A stretch of 30,255 nt of DNA from WTJH01 sp049598145 (GTDB taxonomy: Bacteria; Bacteroidota; Bacteroidia; Flavobacteriales; Flavobacteriaceae), in the NCBI GenBank assembly GCA_049598145.1, contig JBMYNJ010000011.1, forward strand, positions 1 to 30,255, read 5' to 3'. A program made the translations under genes and the position numbers. A model generated the notes under the pieces. The model was given only the letters and a program-made list of their open reading frames with translations, was not told the origin of the DNA and did not search any database. Numbering within the stretch: the first letter of the stretch is position 1; each line of letters opens with the position of its first letter. This document shows, piece after piece, positions 1 to 8,341 of the stretch.

Positions 1-207
1 GCAAAAATTATGAAGTAGAAAAAAAAAAAAAAATTAGAAAACTATACAGGCAATAGTAAGTCTGATGTTTATCATGAAGAATTTCAACGCAAACCAAATA
101 AAAGTATTGAACCTCGCAAATTAGAAGCTATCGCAAATGCATTCATTTTTAAAAATGAAATCATTAAGTTTTCAAAAGCCGAAAGAGTCCATGCAAACGG
201 TTTCTAA
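1..207 (+). CDS. C-terminal part of an unrecognised protein, cut by the window edge and possibly frameshifted
   Basis: An open frame runs from 19 to the TAA at 205-207 and reads as a plausible protein tail (ending KAERVHANGF), but it has no start codon and a TAG lies at 16-18 in the same frame. A run of 15 A (19-33) sits exactly where the frame breaks. Shifting frame across that run joins it to an upstream open stretch (KNYEVEKKKK), so an indel in the homopolymer, real or a sequencing error, would explain the break. I do not recognise the family. The composition is AT-rich like the next two genes. Confidence 0.35.
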
Positions 208-245
208 AAAATGAAGAATAAAAATTAATTGAATCAAATTTAAAT

Positions 246-809
246 ATGGCGGAACTCATATATTATCTAATTGGAGCAGTAATAATTCTCGCTCTATATG
301 TTATTAGAGCTTATAATTCTCTTATTCGGTTAAGAAATGATGTAAAAAAAACATATTCCTCTATCGATGTTCAAATAAAAAGAAAGATTGATTTAATTCC
401 CAATCTTGTAAAAATGGTAAAGGGGTATATCAAACATGAAAAAGAATTATTGACTTCGCTTACCGAGGCTAGGACTTCTATCATGAATGCTTCGGCAAAG
501 CAAGACATTAGCGGAATGGCCAAAGGTGAAAATATGTTACAAGAAACACTTAAATCGATTCTGGCAGTTTCGGAAAATTATCCCGATTTAAAAGCAAGTC
601 AGAATTTTTTAGAGCTGCAAGAGGCTTTGGAAGAAACTGAGGATCAAGTTGCAGCGGCAAGGAGGATTTATAACGAAAGTGTTAATCTATTCAATACAAA
701 AACTGAAGTTTTCCCAACCGTCATAATTGCATCGATGTTTAACTTTAAGAAAAAAGAACTCTTTGTAATTTTGGATAAGGATAGAGAGGAATTATCTATT
801 GATCTTTAG
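246..809 (+). CDS. lemA: LemA family membrane protein
   Basis: A 187-residue protein with one N-terminal membrane helix (about residues 5-20) followed by a long helical domain. It shows the LemA family pattern: a segment YNSLIRLRNDVKKTYSSIDV just after the helix, then QIKRKIDLIPNLVKMVKGY, and near the end AAARRIYNESVNLFNTK with FPTVIIASMF. Length fits the family (about 180-200). LemA proteins are membrane-anchored helical-bundle proteins of unclear biochemical role, often next to DUF3137 or TPM-domain membrane proteins. Here a DUF3137 gene follows 130 bp downstream on the same strand, a typical pairing. The start at 246 gives the short cytoplasmic or periplasmic lead expected before the helix. 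Confidence 0.9.
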   Translation: MAELIYYLIGAVIILALYVIRAYNSLIRLRNDVKKTYSSIDVQIKRKIDLIPNLVKMVKGYIKHEKELLTSLTEARTSIMNASAKQDISGMAKGENMLQETLKSILAVSENYPDLKASQNFLELQEALEETEDQVAAARRIYNESVNLFNTKTEVFPTVIIASMFNFKKKELFVILDKDREELSIDL

Positions 810-938
810 ATTTTTTGCACGAATAATTAGAAACCATACTTGAATTTTGATTTAATTATTTAGTGTACAATCAACGTATTTATTTAGCTTTTTGATTTTG
901 GAAGATGAGAAGATATGTAACCAGTAAAATCATGAATT

Positions 939-1988
939 TTGGCCGGTAAGAAAAGTTTTTTTAGGGTATTTTATGGAATCCCTTACACAGATAATAACTA
1001 CCAAAAAGCCAGTGAAAGCCTAGGGAACCTCCCATCAGATTTTTCAGAATATATTTCTTTGGATAAAAAAAAATTTATAATAAAAAACATGAAGGAACTT
1101 GTGGCACAACACTTTTTCTTAATAGAAAATCAAAAACATCCGTTTTGGCACAAATTCTATTGGGCAATAACCTGCTTCTTTTTGGCAATTATTTCTACGA
1201 TTGCCATTTTTTTGATTCCCAATTTTGAGAAAAACATCCTAGTTTTTTTCATTGCATATACTACAATTTATCAAATTTTTAAAAAAGGCAGTTACAACTA
1301 CAGCAATACCTTGAAAGACCTAGTTAAACAATCAGTTGCACAGGCAAATGGTTGGCTCTATGACTTTAAACCTAATTTAGAAAAGGCAATTTCATTGAAT
1401 TCTAAATACCCAAGTGTTTTCTCTGGAGATAAAATTGTAAGTGTTGATGATGAATTTTATGGAATAAAAAAAGTAAAGGAAAAAAAATATTTTTTTAAAT
1501 CCGGCTTATATACCTATAAAATTAAAACGGGTAGCGGCAGGAAAAAAAAATATGTCACAAAACACAAGCATTACATATGGATCACATTGAATAAAAAACT
1601 TGATGTAGAATTCTCCCTAACACCTGAAATTGCCAATGGTATTTTTAATAATAACTCTAAAGAATTAAATCTGGAATCTCAAGAATTCAATAAAATTTTT
1701 AAGTTTCAATACCGAGGGAAGAAAAGTGAAATGCAGGATAGAATAGTAAAAATATTAAGTCCTGCCGTCCAATTGGGACTAATTCAACTGGCAAAGAGAA
1801 ATTCTACTTTTAAATTCTTATTCACCAATGATGCACTTGTATTCTCATTTGATGGGGAACTAAATAAAAAATTTAACACTAAAATTTATTCTTACAGAGG
1901 AGTCTTAAAAGAAGATATTCATACCATTGATGCTCTAATAAATGAAGTATTGAACTTATCAATCGACATAACGAAATACCTTGATTAA
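939..1988 (+). CDS. DUF3137 domain membrane protein
   Basis: A 349-residue protein with two closely spaced membrane helices (about residues 72-94 and 98-114), followed by a soluble domain. Features fit DUF3137: a DDEFYGIKKVK segment, a basic loop, and the late LESQEFNKIFKFQ, ILSPAVQLGL and FLFTNDALVFSF blocks. The function is unknown, and the family commonly sits beside LemA, as here. The start is odd: the open frame begins with TTG at 939 (preceded by ATT and a stop at 933-935), and the first in-frame ATG is far inside. An ATG at 932 lies one frame off. Loss of a single T in the TTTT run just after it would put that ATG in frame (MNLAGKKS), so an indel or sequencing error is possible. Confidence 0.75.
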   Translation: MAGKKSFFRVFYGIPYTDNNYQKASESLGNLPSDFSEYISLDKKKFIIKNMKELVAQHFFLIENQKHPFWHKFYWAITCFFLAIISTIAIFLIPNFEKNILVFFIAYTTIYQIFKKGSYNYSNTLKDLVKQSVAQANGWLYDFKPNLEKAISLNSKYPSVFSGDKIVSVDDEFYGIKKVKEKKYFFKSGLYTYKIKTGSGRKKKYVTKHKHYIWITLNKKLDVEFSLTPEIANGIFNNNSKELNLESQEFNKIFKFQYRGKKSEMQDRIVKILSPAVQLGLIQLAKRNSTFKFLFTNDALVFSFDGELNKKFNTKIYSYRGVLKEDIHTIDALINEVLNLSIDITKYLD

Positions 1989-1997
1989 TCCAAAGAG

Positions 1998-2023
1998 AAT
2001 TTTTGAAATTAAACTCAAAAATT
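1998..2023. terminator. AT-rich hairpin after the LemA-DUF3137 pair
   Basis: A 9-bp perfect inverted repeat (AATTTTTGA / TCAAAAATT) with an 8-nt loop begins 10 nt after the DUF3137 stop. It lacks GC content and a clear T-tract, so it is at best a weak terminator. The rest of 2024-2240 holds nothing I can identify. Confidence 0.25.
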
Positions 2024-2240
2024 TGGGGTATTCCTGCAACCTAAATTCATAAAACCTCAATTCACATTGCACTTTGGAATTTTGATACGGGTCCAGCAGT
2101 TTTTTTCGTTAACGGATACTAATGACTTTTATACGGTAAGGGAATAATCCCAAGAACCGTTGTTTATTTTTCACTTACACTAGCTAAGATTAGTATAGAA
2201 TGGAATTTGTTGCAATATCAAATATTCTCAGTGGGTTTTT

Positions 2241-2738
2241 TTAGGTCTTTTTACGTCTAAAAACTCCTTGAGATTGATCTTTATACACCTGATCCCAACG
2301 AAAATATTCTCCTTGCATGGCCACATAAACCTCAGGAGCTAAGCTTTGAACCCAGGCCAGAGCACTGCCCAAATTAAAAAAACCATCGGAGGAGCTTCCA
2401 AAAGCATAGGGAATCATGGCACCCGTCAGGACAATGGTTTTATGCTTCAGTTCTTTTTCTTGAGCGAGGCGAGTGGCAGTAGTCACCATTCGGTCGGTAC
2501 CGTGAGTGATGACCATTTGGGTCGCTGGGGAAGAAATACAGGCTTGGGTGATTCGGTCTAAATCACGATCCGTTAATTCCAAACTATCGACCATCATCAG
2601 GGTTTCCACCTGAACCTCCAATTGGCACCGACTTCGCTTAAGCATTTGTGGCAGATGGGTTTTCTCGAAATAGAGCTTTCCATGAATATGATCATAACTC
2701 TTATCAAAGGTGCCGCCCGTAACTAAGATGTGAATCAT
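2241..2738 (-). CDS. Short-form asparaginase N-terminal domain protein
   Basis: A 165-residue protein matching only the N-terminal domain of type I L-asparaginases. TGGT near residues 7-10 carries the nucleophile Thr, HGTD at 79-82 carries the second Thr and Asp, and TGAMIPYAFGSSSDGFFNLG follows. Full-length asparaginases are about 330 residues. This single-domain form is a recurrent family in Bacteroidota and proteobacteria rather than an obvious truncation, since it ends cleanly with a basic tail (FRRKKT). The domain could hydrolyse asparagine or a related amide, but the C-terminal dimerisation domain is absent, so activity is uncertain. It stands alone, with a terminator of the neighbouring operon upstream. 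Confidence 0.85.
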   Translation of the reverse strand: MIHILVTGGTFDKSYDHIHGKLYFEKTHLPQMLKRSRCQLEVQVETLMMVDSLELTDRDLDRITQACISSPATQMVITHGTDRMVTTATRLAQEKELKHKTIVLTGAMIPYAFGSSSDGFFNLGSALAWVQSLAPEVYVAMQGEYFRWDQVYKDQSQGVFRRKKT

Positions 2739-2810
2739 GTGTTGTTTTTAAAATAAGGTACAAAAACCCTTATTTCAGATCGTTCTTAAATCGTTAAAAT
2801 TAATGGGTTC

Positions 2811-2837
2811 AAAAAAAAGAGCCCTTTAAGGGCTCTT
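2811..2837 (-). terminator. Rho-independent terminator of the Nif3 / coiled-coil operon
   Basis: AAGAGCCC and GGGCTCTT form a perfect stem, and on the minus strand eight T follow directly (2811-2818). It lies 26 bp past the stop of the gene at 2863-3636 and points away from it, so it ends that two-gene operon. Confidence 0.85.
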
Positions 2838-2862
2838 AAAACGTTTTAATAGACGATCGAAA

Positions 2863-3636
2863 TTACTCAAAGAGCGATTTCATTTTTTCTTCCTCCTCGA
2901 CAGCGAGATCGGCATCGATTAAAATCCGACCGCTGTGTTCGTCGGTGATGATTTTATTTCGGGAGGCAATCTCAATTTGGATTTGTGCCGGAATGGTGAA
3001 AAAAGAACCTCCTGAAGCTCCTCTTTCTACGGGAACTACAGCCAATCCATTCTTAACACTTCCACGTATTTTCTTGTAGGCATTCACCAAACGATCCTCG
3101 ATATTCTTTTCAAATTCTGCTGATTTTTTTAATAATTGATCTTCTTCCTTTTGAGTTTCTTGGAGGATGGCATCCAGTTCACTTTTTTTAGAATTTAGGT
3201 GGTCTTGGCGCTGGCCAAGTTTTTCTTGAAGCTGTTCCAGTGCTTCCTTTTTATTTCCAATTTTAAAGGTGAATTCCTTGATTTTCTTTTCAGCCAATTG
3301 AATTTCCAATTGTTGGAATTCTTGTTCTTTCACGATGGAGTTGTATTCGCGATTGTTACGAACACGTTTGAGGTCTTCCTCGTATTTTTTGATTAAGGTT
3401 TGCGAGTTTTCGATGTGAAGCTTTTGTTCTTTGATTCCACTTTCGAATTGCTCCAATTCATCTTCATTTTTCTGAATACGCTTTTCAAGTCCGGCAATTT
3501 CATCGCTTAAATCGCTTACTTCCAAGGGCAATTCTCCCCGTAAGTTTCGGATTTCATCGATTCGAGAATCGATCAATTGCAAATCATATAAGGAGCGGAG
3601 TTTATCTTCTACGGTGATTTCTTTTTTTTTCGCCAT
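2863..3636 (-). CDS. C4-type zinc-ribbon family coiled-coil protein lacking its zinc cysteines
   Basis: A 257-residue protein. Residues about 10-185 are a long charged coiled coil, followed by a small C-terminal domain (VPVERGASGGSFFTIPAQ, then HSGRILID). This is the layout of the family annotated as zinc-ribbon domain protein, in which the C-terminal domain normally carries two CxxC pairs. Here the equivalent positions read ASGGS and TDEHS, so the zinc ligands are absent. I recall the same replacement in other flavobacterial members, so it is probably a lineage trait and not damage. It lies 5 bp downstream of the Nif3 gene, a conserved pairing, with a terminator after it. The role is unknown. 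Confidence 0.85.
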   Translation of the reverse strand: MAKKKEITVEDKLRSLYDLQLIDSRIDEIRNLRGELPLEVSDLSDEIAGLEKRIQKNEDELEQFESGIKEQKLHIENSQTLIKKYEEDLKRVRNNREYNSIVKEQEFQQLEIQLAEKKIKEFTFKIGNKKEALEQLQEKLGQRQDHLNSKKSELDAILQETQKEEDQLLKKSAEFEKNIEDRLVNAYKKIRGSVKNGLAVVPVERGASGGSFFTIPAQIQIEIASRNKIITDEHSGRILIDADLAVEEEEKMKSLFE

Positions 3637-3641
3637 AATGC

Positions 3642-4745
3642 TTAAAAGTAATTTACGGGATTTGTGGATGTTACTTCTGAAATGTTTGCAAAATTAGGGA
3701 ATTTTTCTCCAAGATGAGCAACGATTATTTTTTGAGTAAAGCGTTCACTTTCAAAATGCCCAATGTCAACCAAAAGCAGTTGATTTTCAGCTTCGAAAAA
3801 GTTGTGATATTTCAGATCGGCGGTTAAATAGGCATCTGCCCCAGCAGCCTTGGCAGCAGCTATGGCAAAGCTCCCAGATCCCCCCAGAAGGGCGACATTT
3901 TTGATGGGAGATTCCCCCAATGCAGAGTGGCGAACTACAGGTGTTTGGAATATTTTTTTGCAATGTTCCAAAAGCTCTTTTGGGTCCATGGGGTGTTCCA
4001 AACTACCGATGATTCCCATGCCTCGGCTGGGGTCTGTATTGCTGATCGGGATCCACTCATAGGCCACACTTTCATAGGGGTGGTGCTGGAACAAAGCCTT
4101 TAAGACTTGATTTTGACAATGTTTTTCTACTACAGCCTCCAATCGTATTTCTTTGACTTGGGTGGTTTCACCCGTTTTTCCAAGGACCGGATTACTCTGG
4201 TTATTTCCTCGAAACTGTCCCGTTCCCAAAGTGGCAAAATGACAATAGCTGTAATTTCCCAAGCCCCCTGCTCCAGCCTGGTGCAAGGCTTTGGCTACTG
4301 GTGCATAATTGGCTTCGGGGATGTAAGTAACCAACTGGCTTAAATTGTCTTTTTGAGGGATGAGCTTCCGAACCTCTTGAAGACCCAAGGCCTTTGCACT
4401 GGCTTCGTTTACCCCTTGAGGATGATTGTCTAATGCCGTGTGTAGGGCATAAATGGCGATCTCGTTTCGGATGGCTTTGATCAATGCTCTTTCCACATAA
4501 GTGGCTCCGGTTAGTTTTTTAATTCCGGAAAATAAAATGGGATGAAAACAAACCACCAGGTTGGCATTTGCACCGATCGCCTGATCGATGACCGACTCCA
4601 ATGCATCGTGGGCGACTATAACGCCTTGGCAGGGCTTGGAAAGGTCTCCTGTCAATAATCCGGCATTATCAAAATCTTCGGCATAGGCGATGGGTGCCCA
4701 TGTGTTCAGGACCTGAACAAAATCTGCTATGGTGTGGGTAGACAT
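3642..4745 (-). CDS. Nif3-like dinuclear metal centre hexameric protein
   Basis: A 367-residue protein of the Nif3/YbgI (DUF34) family. It opens with the family's lead (IADFVQVLNTWAPIAYAEDF, then DNAGLLTGD), has the metal-binding block VVCFHPILFSG (His near residue 68), and ends with GGSGSFAIAAAKAAGADAYL and VDIGHFESE, carrying the C-terminal His and Glu ligands. The long form with an inserted middle domain (about 365 residues) is usual in Bacteroidota. Members form toroidal hexamers with two metals per subunit, and the substrate is debated. I chose ATG 4745 (MSTHTIADF) over a GTG nine bases upstream. A TATATTTG promoter element sits 8 bp before it. It heads an operon with the coiled-coil gene and is divergent from lpxK. 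Confidence 0.9.
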   Translation of the reverse strand: MSTHTIADFVQVLNTWAPIAYAEDFDNAGLLTGDLSKPCQGVIVAHDALESVIDQAIGANANLVVCFHPILFSGIKKLTGATYVERALIKAIRNEIAIYALHTALDNHPQGVNEASAKALGLQEVRKLIPQKDNLSQLVTYIPEANYAPVAKALHQAGAGGLGNYSYCHFATLGTGQFRGNNQSNPVLGKTGETTQVKEIRLEAVVEKHCQNQVLKALFQHHPYESVAYEWIPISNTDPSRGMGIIGSLEHPMDPKELLEHCKKIFQTPVVRHSALGESPIKNVALLGGSGSFAIAAAKAAGADAYLTADLKYHNFFEAENQLLLVDIGHFESERFTQKIIVAHLGEKFPNFANISEVTSTNPVNYF

Positions 4746-4753
4746 ATAAATCA

Positions 4754-4761
4754 CAAATATA
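4754..4761 (-). promoter_or_regulatory. Putative -7 element for the Nif3 gene
   Basis: On the minus strand this reads TATATTTG, an exact match to the Bacteroidota -7 consensus TAnnTTTG. It ends 8 bp before the Nif3 start, implying a very short leader. I do not see a good -33 TTG at the usual distance. Confidence 0.5.
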
Positions 4762-4778
4762 ATATTATCTTAAGCCCC

Positions 4779-5789
4779 ATGAAAGCCTTACGCTGGTTGG
4801 GATTGCCTTTGGCGCTTGTTTATGGAGCGATTACTGCTCTTCGAAATCTATTCTTTGATTGGGGACTGTTGAAGACTCTTCCCTTGCCAGCTAAAAGTAT
4901 TGGGGTTGGAAATTTATCGGTAGGAGGGACCGGAAAATCTGTAGTGGTCAATTTTTTGATTGCCCAATGCAAGATCAAAGGAACAACAGCGGTTCTTAGT
5001 CGAGGCTATGGTAGGCAAACCAAAGGCTATGTGCTGGCAGACCACCAGGCTACTGCCCAGTCTATAGGAGACGAACCCTTTCAGTTCAAACAAAGGCACC
5101 CTGAAGTGCTGGTAGCGGTCGCCGAAAAAAGAGTGATCGGAATTCAACAACTGCAACAGCTAAGTTCTCCTCCGGAATACATCCTTTTAGACGATGTTTT
5201 TCAACACCGCTGGGTAAGCCCCGCAAAAATGATTTTATGCACCCGATATGATGCCTTATTCTCAGAGGATTATTTATTGCCTGTAGGCCGTCTTCGCGAG
5301 CTGCGTTCAGGAAAAAAAAGAGCGCATCTCTGTCTGGTGACCAATTGTCCTGCGGAAGTAAATCCGACTGAAAGACAACAAATTGCCCAAAAGCTGCGCT
5401 TGTCTTCCCATCAAAAATTAGTGTTTAGTAGGGTTTGCTATACCGAATCCCTTTACGGAAGCGCTGTCATTTCACCGGACGAACTTTATCACTCCCCTTT
5501 GTTAGTCGTTACTGGAATTGCCCATCCGGAACGTTTTTTTGAGTTTTTAAAGAAAAAAAACTTTCGTTTTCAGCAGTTAGTATTTCCGGATCATCACTCT
5601 TTTAGTGCTCAGGAACTCCAAACGATCCAGCAAATGGCAGCTGGCGGGAACATTCTTACGACCGAAAAAGATTACGGAAGACTACAACCCCAATTAAAGT
5701 CCGATCGATTGTATTATTGGCCCATTGAACTGGAATTTTTAAGCCCAGAAGATCAACAAAACTTTGAGGAGGCTATTTGGGAAGAATAA
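4779..5789 (+). CDS. lpxK: Tetraacyldisaccharide 4'-kinase
   Basis: LpxK phosphorylates the 4' position of the lipid A disaccharide at the inner membrane, using ATP. The 336-residue protein starts MKALRWLGLPLALVYGAITA (membrane-associating N-terminal helix), has the P-loop in SVGNLSVGGTGKS (about residues 38-50), then LSRGYGRQTKGY, GDEPFQFKQRHP and the DDVFQHR block typical of the family. The late GIAHPERFFEFL, FPDHHSF and TTEKDYGRL motifs are also standard. I start it at the ATG of 4779 because the 15 residues upstream in frame are not family-like. It is convergent with lipA, 18 bp apart. Confidence 0.95.
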   Translation: MKALRWLGLPLALVYGAITALRNLFFDWGLLKTLPLPAKSIGVGNLSVGGTGKSVVVNFLIAQCKIKGTTAVLSRGYGRQTKGYVLADHQATAQSIGDEPFQFKQRHPEVLVAVAEKRVIGIQQLQQLSSPPEYILLDDVFQHRWVSPAKMILCTRYDALFSEDYLLPVGRLRELRSGKKRAHLCLVTNCPAEVNPTERQQIAQKLRLSSHQKLVFSRVCYTESLYGSAVISPDELYHSPLLVVTGIAHPERFFEFLKKKNFRFQQLVFPDHHSFSAQELQTIQQMAAGGNILTTEKDYGRLQPQLKSDRLYYWPIELEFLSPEDQQNFEEAIWEE

Positions 5790-5807
5790 GGATTGAAGGT
5801 TCCTAAA

Positions 5808-6680
5808 TTAATCTACGTGTTTGTGTGCTTTGTAGGAAGAACGCACCAAAGGGCCAGACTCTACATGTCGAAAACCCAAATCTTTAGCGAAGGACTCATA
5901 ACGTTCAAATTCCTCAGGGGTCACAAAACGGTCTACCGGTAAGTGCTTTTTGCTGGGTTGCAAATACTGCCCGATAGTAACGATATCTACATCGGCTTTT
6001 CGAAGGTCGTGAAGAGTTTCATACACTTCTTCTTCGGTTTCGCCCAAGCCCAACATAATTCCGGATTTGGTTCGTCGAATCCCTTGTTCCTTGAGATAAC
6101 TCAAAACAGAAAGACTTTGATCGTATTTGGCTTGTACCCGAACTTGACGTGTCAATCGGCGAACGGTCTCCACATTGTGGGAGACTACTTCCGGCGCCAC
6201 GGCCACAAGACGATCGATATTACGAGTATTTCCTTGAAAATCAGGAATTAAAGTTTCTAAAGTAGTATTCGGATTTAAGCGGCGGATGGCCTGTACCGTT
6301 TCAGCCCAGATAATGGAGCCCATGTCTTTAAGGTCGTCCCGGTCGACTGAAGTAATCACCGCGTGCTTGATGTTCATGAGTTTAATGGAGCGGGCCACTT
6401 TTTCGGGTTCTTCCCAATCGATTGCCCCTGGGCGTCCGGTTTTCACTCCACAAAAACCACAAGAGCGGGTGCAGATATTCCCTAAAATCATAAAGGTCGC
6501 TGTTCCTTCGCCCCAGCATTCGCCCATATTGGGACAACTCCCAGAAGTGCAAATGGTGTGAAGGTCATATTTTTTGACGAGCCCTCTAAGTTCGGTATAT
6601 TTTTTTCCGGTGGGTAGCTTCACCCGAATCCATTTGGGTTTGCTCACCTGCTGTTGTCTTTCCTGTACCTGCGTTTCCAA
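5808..6680 (-). CDS. lipA: Lipoyl synthase
   Basis: LipA inserts two sulfurs into protein-bound octanoyl groups to make lipoate. The 290-residue sequence has the auxiliary cluster motif CTSGSCPNMGEC (CX4CX5C), the radical SAM motif CTRSCGFC (CX3CX2C), the VITSVDRDDLKDMG block, SHNVETV, and the C-terminal RSSY whose Ser ligates the auxiliary cluster. All ligands are present, so it should be active. It is a single gene in the order expected for cytosolic LipA of normal length. The Nramp-like transporter lies 21 bp upstream on the same strand, so co-transcription is possible. Confidence 0.97.
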   Translation of the reverse strand: METQVQERQQQVSKPKWIRVKLPTGKKYTELRGLVKKYDLHTICTSGSCPNMGECWGEGTATFMILGNICTRSCGFCGVKTGRPGAIDWEEPEKVARSIKLMNIKHAVITSVDRDDLKDMGSIIWAETVQAIRRLNPNTTLETLIPDFQGNTRNIDRLVAVAPEVVSHNVETVRRLTRQVRVQAKYDQSLSVLSYLKEQGIRRTKSGIMLGLGETEEEVYETLHDLRKADVDIVTIGQYLQPSKKHLPVDRFVTPEEFERYESFAKDLGFRHVESGPLVRSSYKAHKHVD

Positions 6681-6701
6681 TTCGAATTCTTTTGGACAAA
6701 T

Positions 6702-7928
6702 TTAAGAATAAATTAAGGACCAGAGGTAAAGACCACAAAAGCCGATTAAAAAAACAAATCCCAAGAGACTCAGTATTTTCATCCCTTTGGAAGGTCGAGC
6801 GCTTTCGGGAAAATCGGGCTGATATACGAGTCGATAATTGAGATAAGCCAAAAAAGGGCTGGTAAAAAAAGAAATTACCGTAGCTAAGGTGATCAAGGTT
6901 CCCATTTGAGAAGTGAGCAAGAAAAAAATGGCAAAGGTGCCCAAACTTAATACCAGTAGCCAAAACGATTTTTGTACCCAAAGGGAATTGGCTTTCGGAA
7001 AAAGAATCTTGAGGGAAGCAGCCATGGTTTTTGGGGAAGCATCCAGGGTGGTCAGGGTAGTACTAAACATCGCCGTAAAGGCCGCAAACCCAATAATGAT
7101 TTTTGCTCCACTCCCGAATTGACTTTCATAAATCCCGACCAATTGTGAAGCAAAAACAACCCCGGAGGTCGCAAAAGACTTTCCTTCGGGATGCATAATC
7201 AAGGCTCCTAACCCCAAGAAAAAAAGCCCCATCACTAGGGTAGCCCAATAACCCAAGCGGAAATCGAAAGCAGTATGTTTCCGCAATTGTTCCGGTTGTT
7301 GGAGCTGACTTTTATCGATCCACCAAAGCGATTGCCAAATGGAGACCTCTAAAGGGGCAGGTAACCACCCCATAAATGCAATTAGAAATAAGAGTCCGGC
7401 TCCAGAGGGAAAAACAGGGTCTAAGTCTAAAGGTGCTGCAGGTTTCCAAAGGGCTTGCAGAAAAGCAATGGTAGTGCTGAATGCCAAAACAATCATAATA
7501 CCTTTGATGAATAGGTCTAAAAAAGAGTATTTTCCCAGTTGGATAATCAGTAAACAAAGTAAGCCGATAGCGATCACCCAAAAATGATCCCCCCAGACCG
7601 GGCCAAAAAGAAATTCTGCAATACCAGCCGTGACCACAGTAACAGCCGTTTGTATAGTAAACATGGTACCTAAGCTTAACAAGGTGTATGCTTTTAGCCA
7701 AGAAGGATGCAGGTCGAAGTAGCCTTGTAGCGCACTTTTTCCGGTGGTTGAAGTGTAACGTGTGGTATACTCAAAAAAAGGATATTTCAGTAGATGGGCC
7801 ATCAGAAGGGCCCATAATAACCCCCAGCCATAATCGGCTCCTGCTCGGGTAGATTGAACCAGATGGGACACTCCAATAGCGGCAGCGGCAAATAACAACC
7901 CTGGACCTAATTGCTTGAATTTATGCAT
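6702..7928 (-). CDS. Nramp-related transporter with an altered metal site
   Basis: A 408-residue polytopic membrane protein with about 11 hydrophobic helices, of the Nramp (natural resistance-associated macrophage protein) superfamily. The first helix aligns well with Nramp (GPGLLFAAAAIG, then RAGADYGWGLLWALL), but the metal-binding DPGN is replaced by GVSH. The helix-6 region reads MGWLPAPLEVSIWQS in place of the usual MPH motif. Classical Mn/Fe transport by the known site is therefore doubtful. Other Nramp-related subfamilies with altered motifs transport other ions or are uncharacterised. It is followed closely by lipA and preceded by a small membrane protein gene. Confidence 0.8.
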   Translation of the reverse strand: MHKFKQLGPGLLFAAAAIGVSHLVQSTRAGADYGWGLLWALLMAHLLKYPFFEYTTRYTSTTGKSALQGYFDLHPSWLKAYTLLSLGTMFTIQTAVTVVTAGIAEFLFGPVWGDHFWVIAIGLLCLLIIQLGKYSFLDLFIKGIMIVLAFSTTIAFLQALWKPAAPLDLDPVFPSGAGLLFLIAFMGWLPAPLEVSIWQSLWWIDKSQLQQPEQLRKHTAFDFRLGYWATLVMGLFFLGLGALIMHPEGKSFATSGVVFASQLVGIYESQFGSGAKIIIGFAAFTAMFSTTLTTLDASPKTMAASLKILFPKANSLWVQKSFWLLVLSLGTFAIFFLLTSQMGTLITLATVISFFTSPFLAYLNYRLVYQPDFPESARPSKGMKILSLLGFVFLIGFCGLYLWSLIYS

Positions 7929-7954
7929 ACTATTTAAAGTAAGCTATAAAAAAA

Positions 7955-8161
7955 TTAATTCTGAATGATTTCTTCTTTGCGACAGTCTTGTTCGGAGGGC
8001 AGTTTCCCACAAAAACTGCAGGCTTCTCCCTCACGGTGGAGGAATGGACTTTGACTGGCACAGGTACCTGCAAACTCTCCATCTTTTTTGGCCCAAATTT
8101 TAATAGCAATGCCTGCAAAGGCCAATCCTAGGAGTCCTGCGGTAAGTAAAAATAACTTCAT
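7955..8161 (-). CDS. Small conserved membrane or secreted cysteine-containing protein
   Basis: A 68-residue protein with an N-terminal hydrophobic helix (residues 2-22) followed by a short polar domain with four cysteines (GTCASQ, EACSFCGK, EQDC). The arrangement suggests a membrane anchor with a small metal or disulfide-stabilised tail. I recall similar short proteins in flavobacteria annotated as 'membrane or secreted protein', with no known function. It lies 26 bp upstream of the Nramp-like gene on the same strand. A shifted frame (7930-8118) over the same DNA is a shadow. Confidence 0.75.
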   Translation of the reverse strand: MKLFLLTAGLLGLAFAGIAIKIWAKKDGEFAGTCASQSPFLHREGEACSFCGKLPSEQDCRKEEIIQN

Positions 8162-8165
8162 GTGG

Positions 8166-8173
8166 CAAAACTA
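8166..8173 (-). promoter_or_regulatory. Putative -7 element for the small membrane protein gene
   Basis: The minus strand reads TAGTTTTG, a match to TAnnTTTG, ending 4 bp before the start codon at 8161. If used, the transcript would be nearly leaderless. No convincing -33 element is visible. Confidence 0.35.
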
Positions 8174-8224
8174 ATTGAATTCTGACGGAAAAAAAAGGCC
8201 CTGCGGTGTTCCCCCGTTAATTTG

Positions 8225-8256
8225 TATACCGTTTATATCATTAGCTATACCGTTTA
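8225..8256. repeat. Two 11-bp direct repeats, operator-like
   Basis: TATACCGTTTA occurs at 8225-8235 and again at 8246-8256, a spacing of 21 bp or two helical turns, about 90 bp upstream of the HTH gene at 8342. Same-face spacing of direct repeats is what a transcription-factor operator looks like. The rest of 8162-8341 holds no gene. A TAAATTTA sequence at 8327-8334 could be a weak -7 element. Confidence 0.5.
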
Positions 8257-8341
8257 CAACTTTGGGCTAGGAACTCCGTGTGTTTTTATTCACTTTTATA
8301 ACATTAATGGGATGATTCCCGCCTACTAAATTTATATCGTT

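Noticed and set aside
8162..8341. The TATACCGTTTA pair as a mini CRISPR array
   Set aside because: Two 11-bp units with a 10-bp spacer are far too short for type II repeats and spacers, and they do not pair with the anti-repeat.
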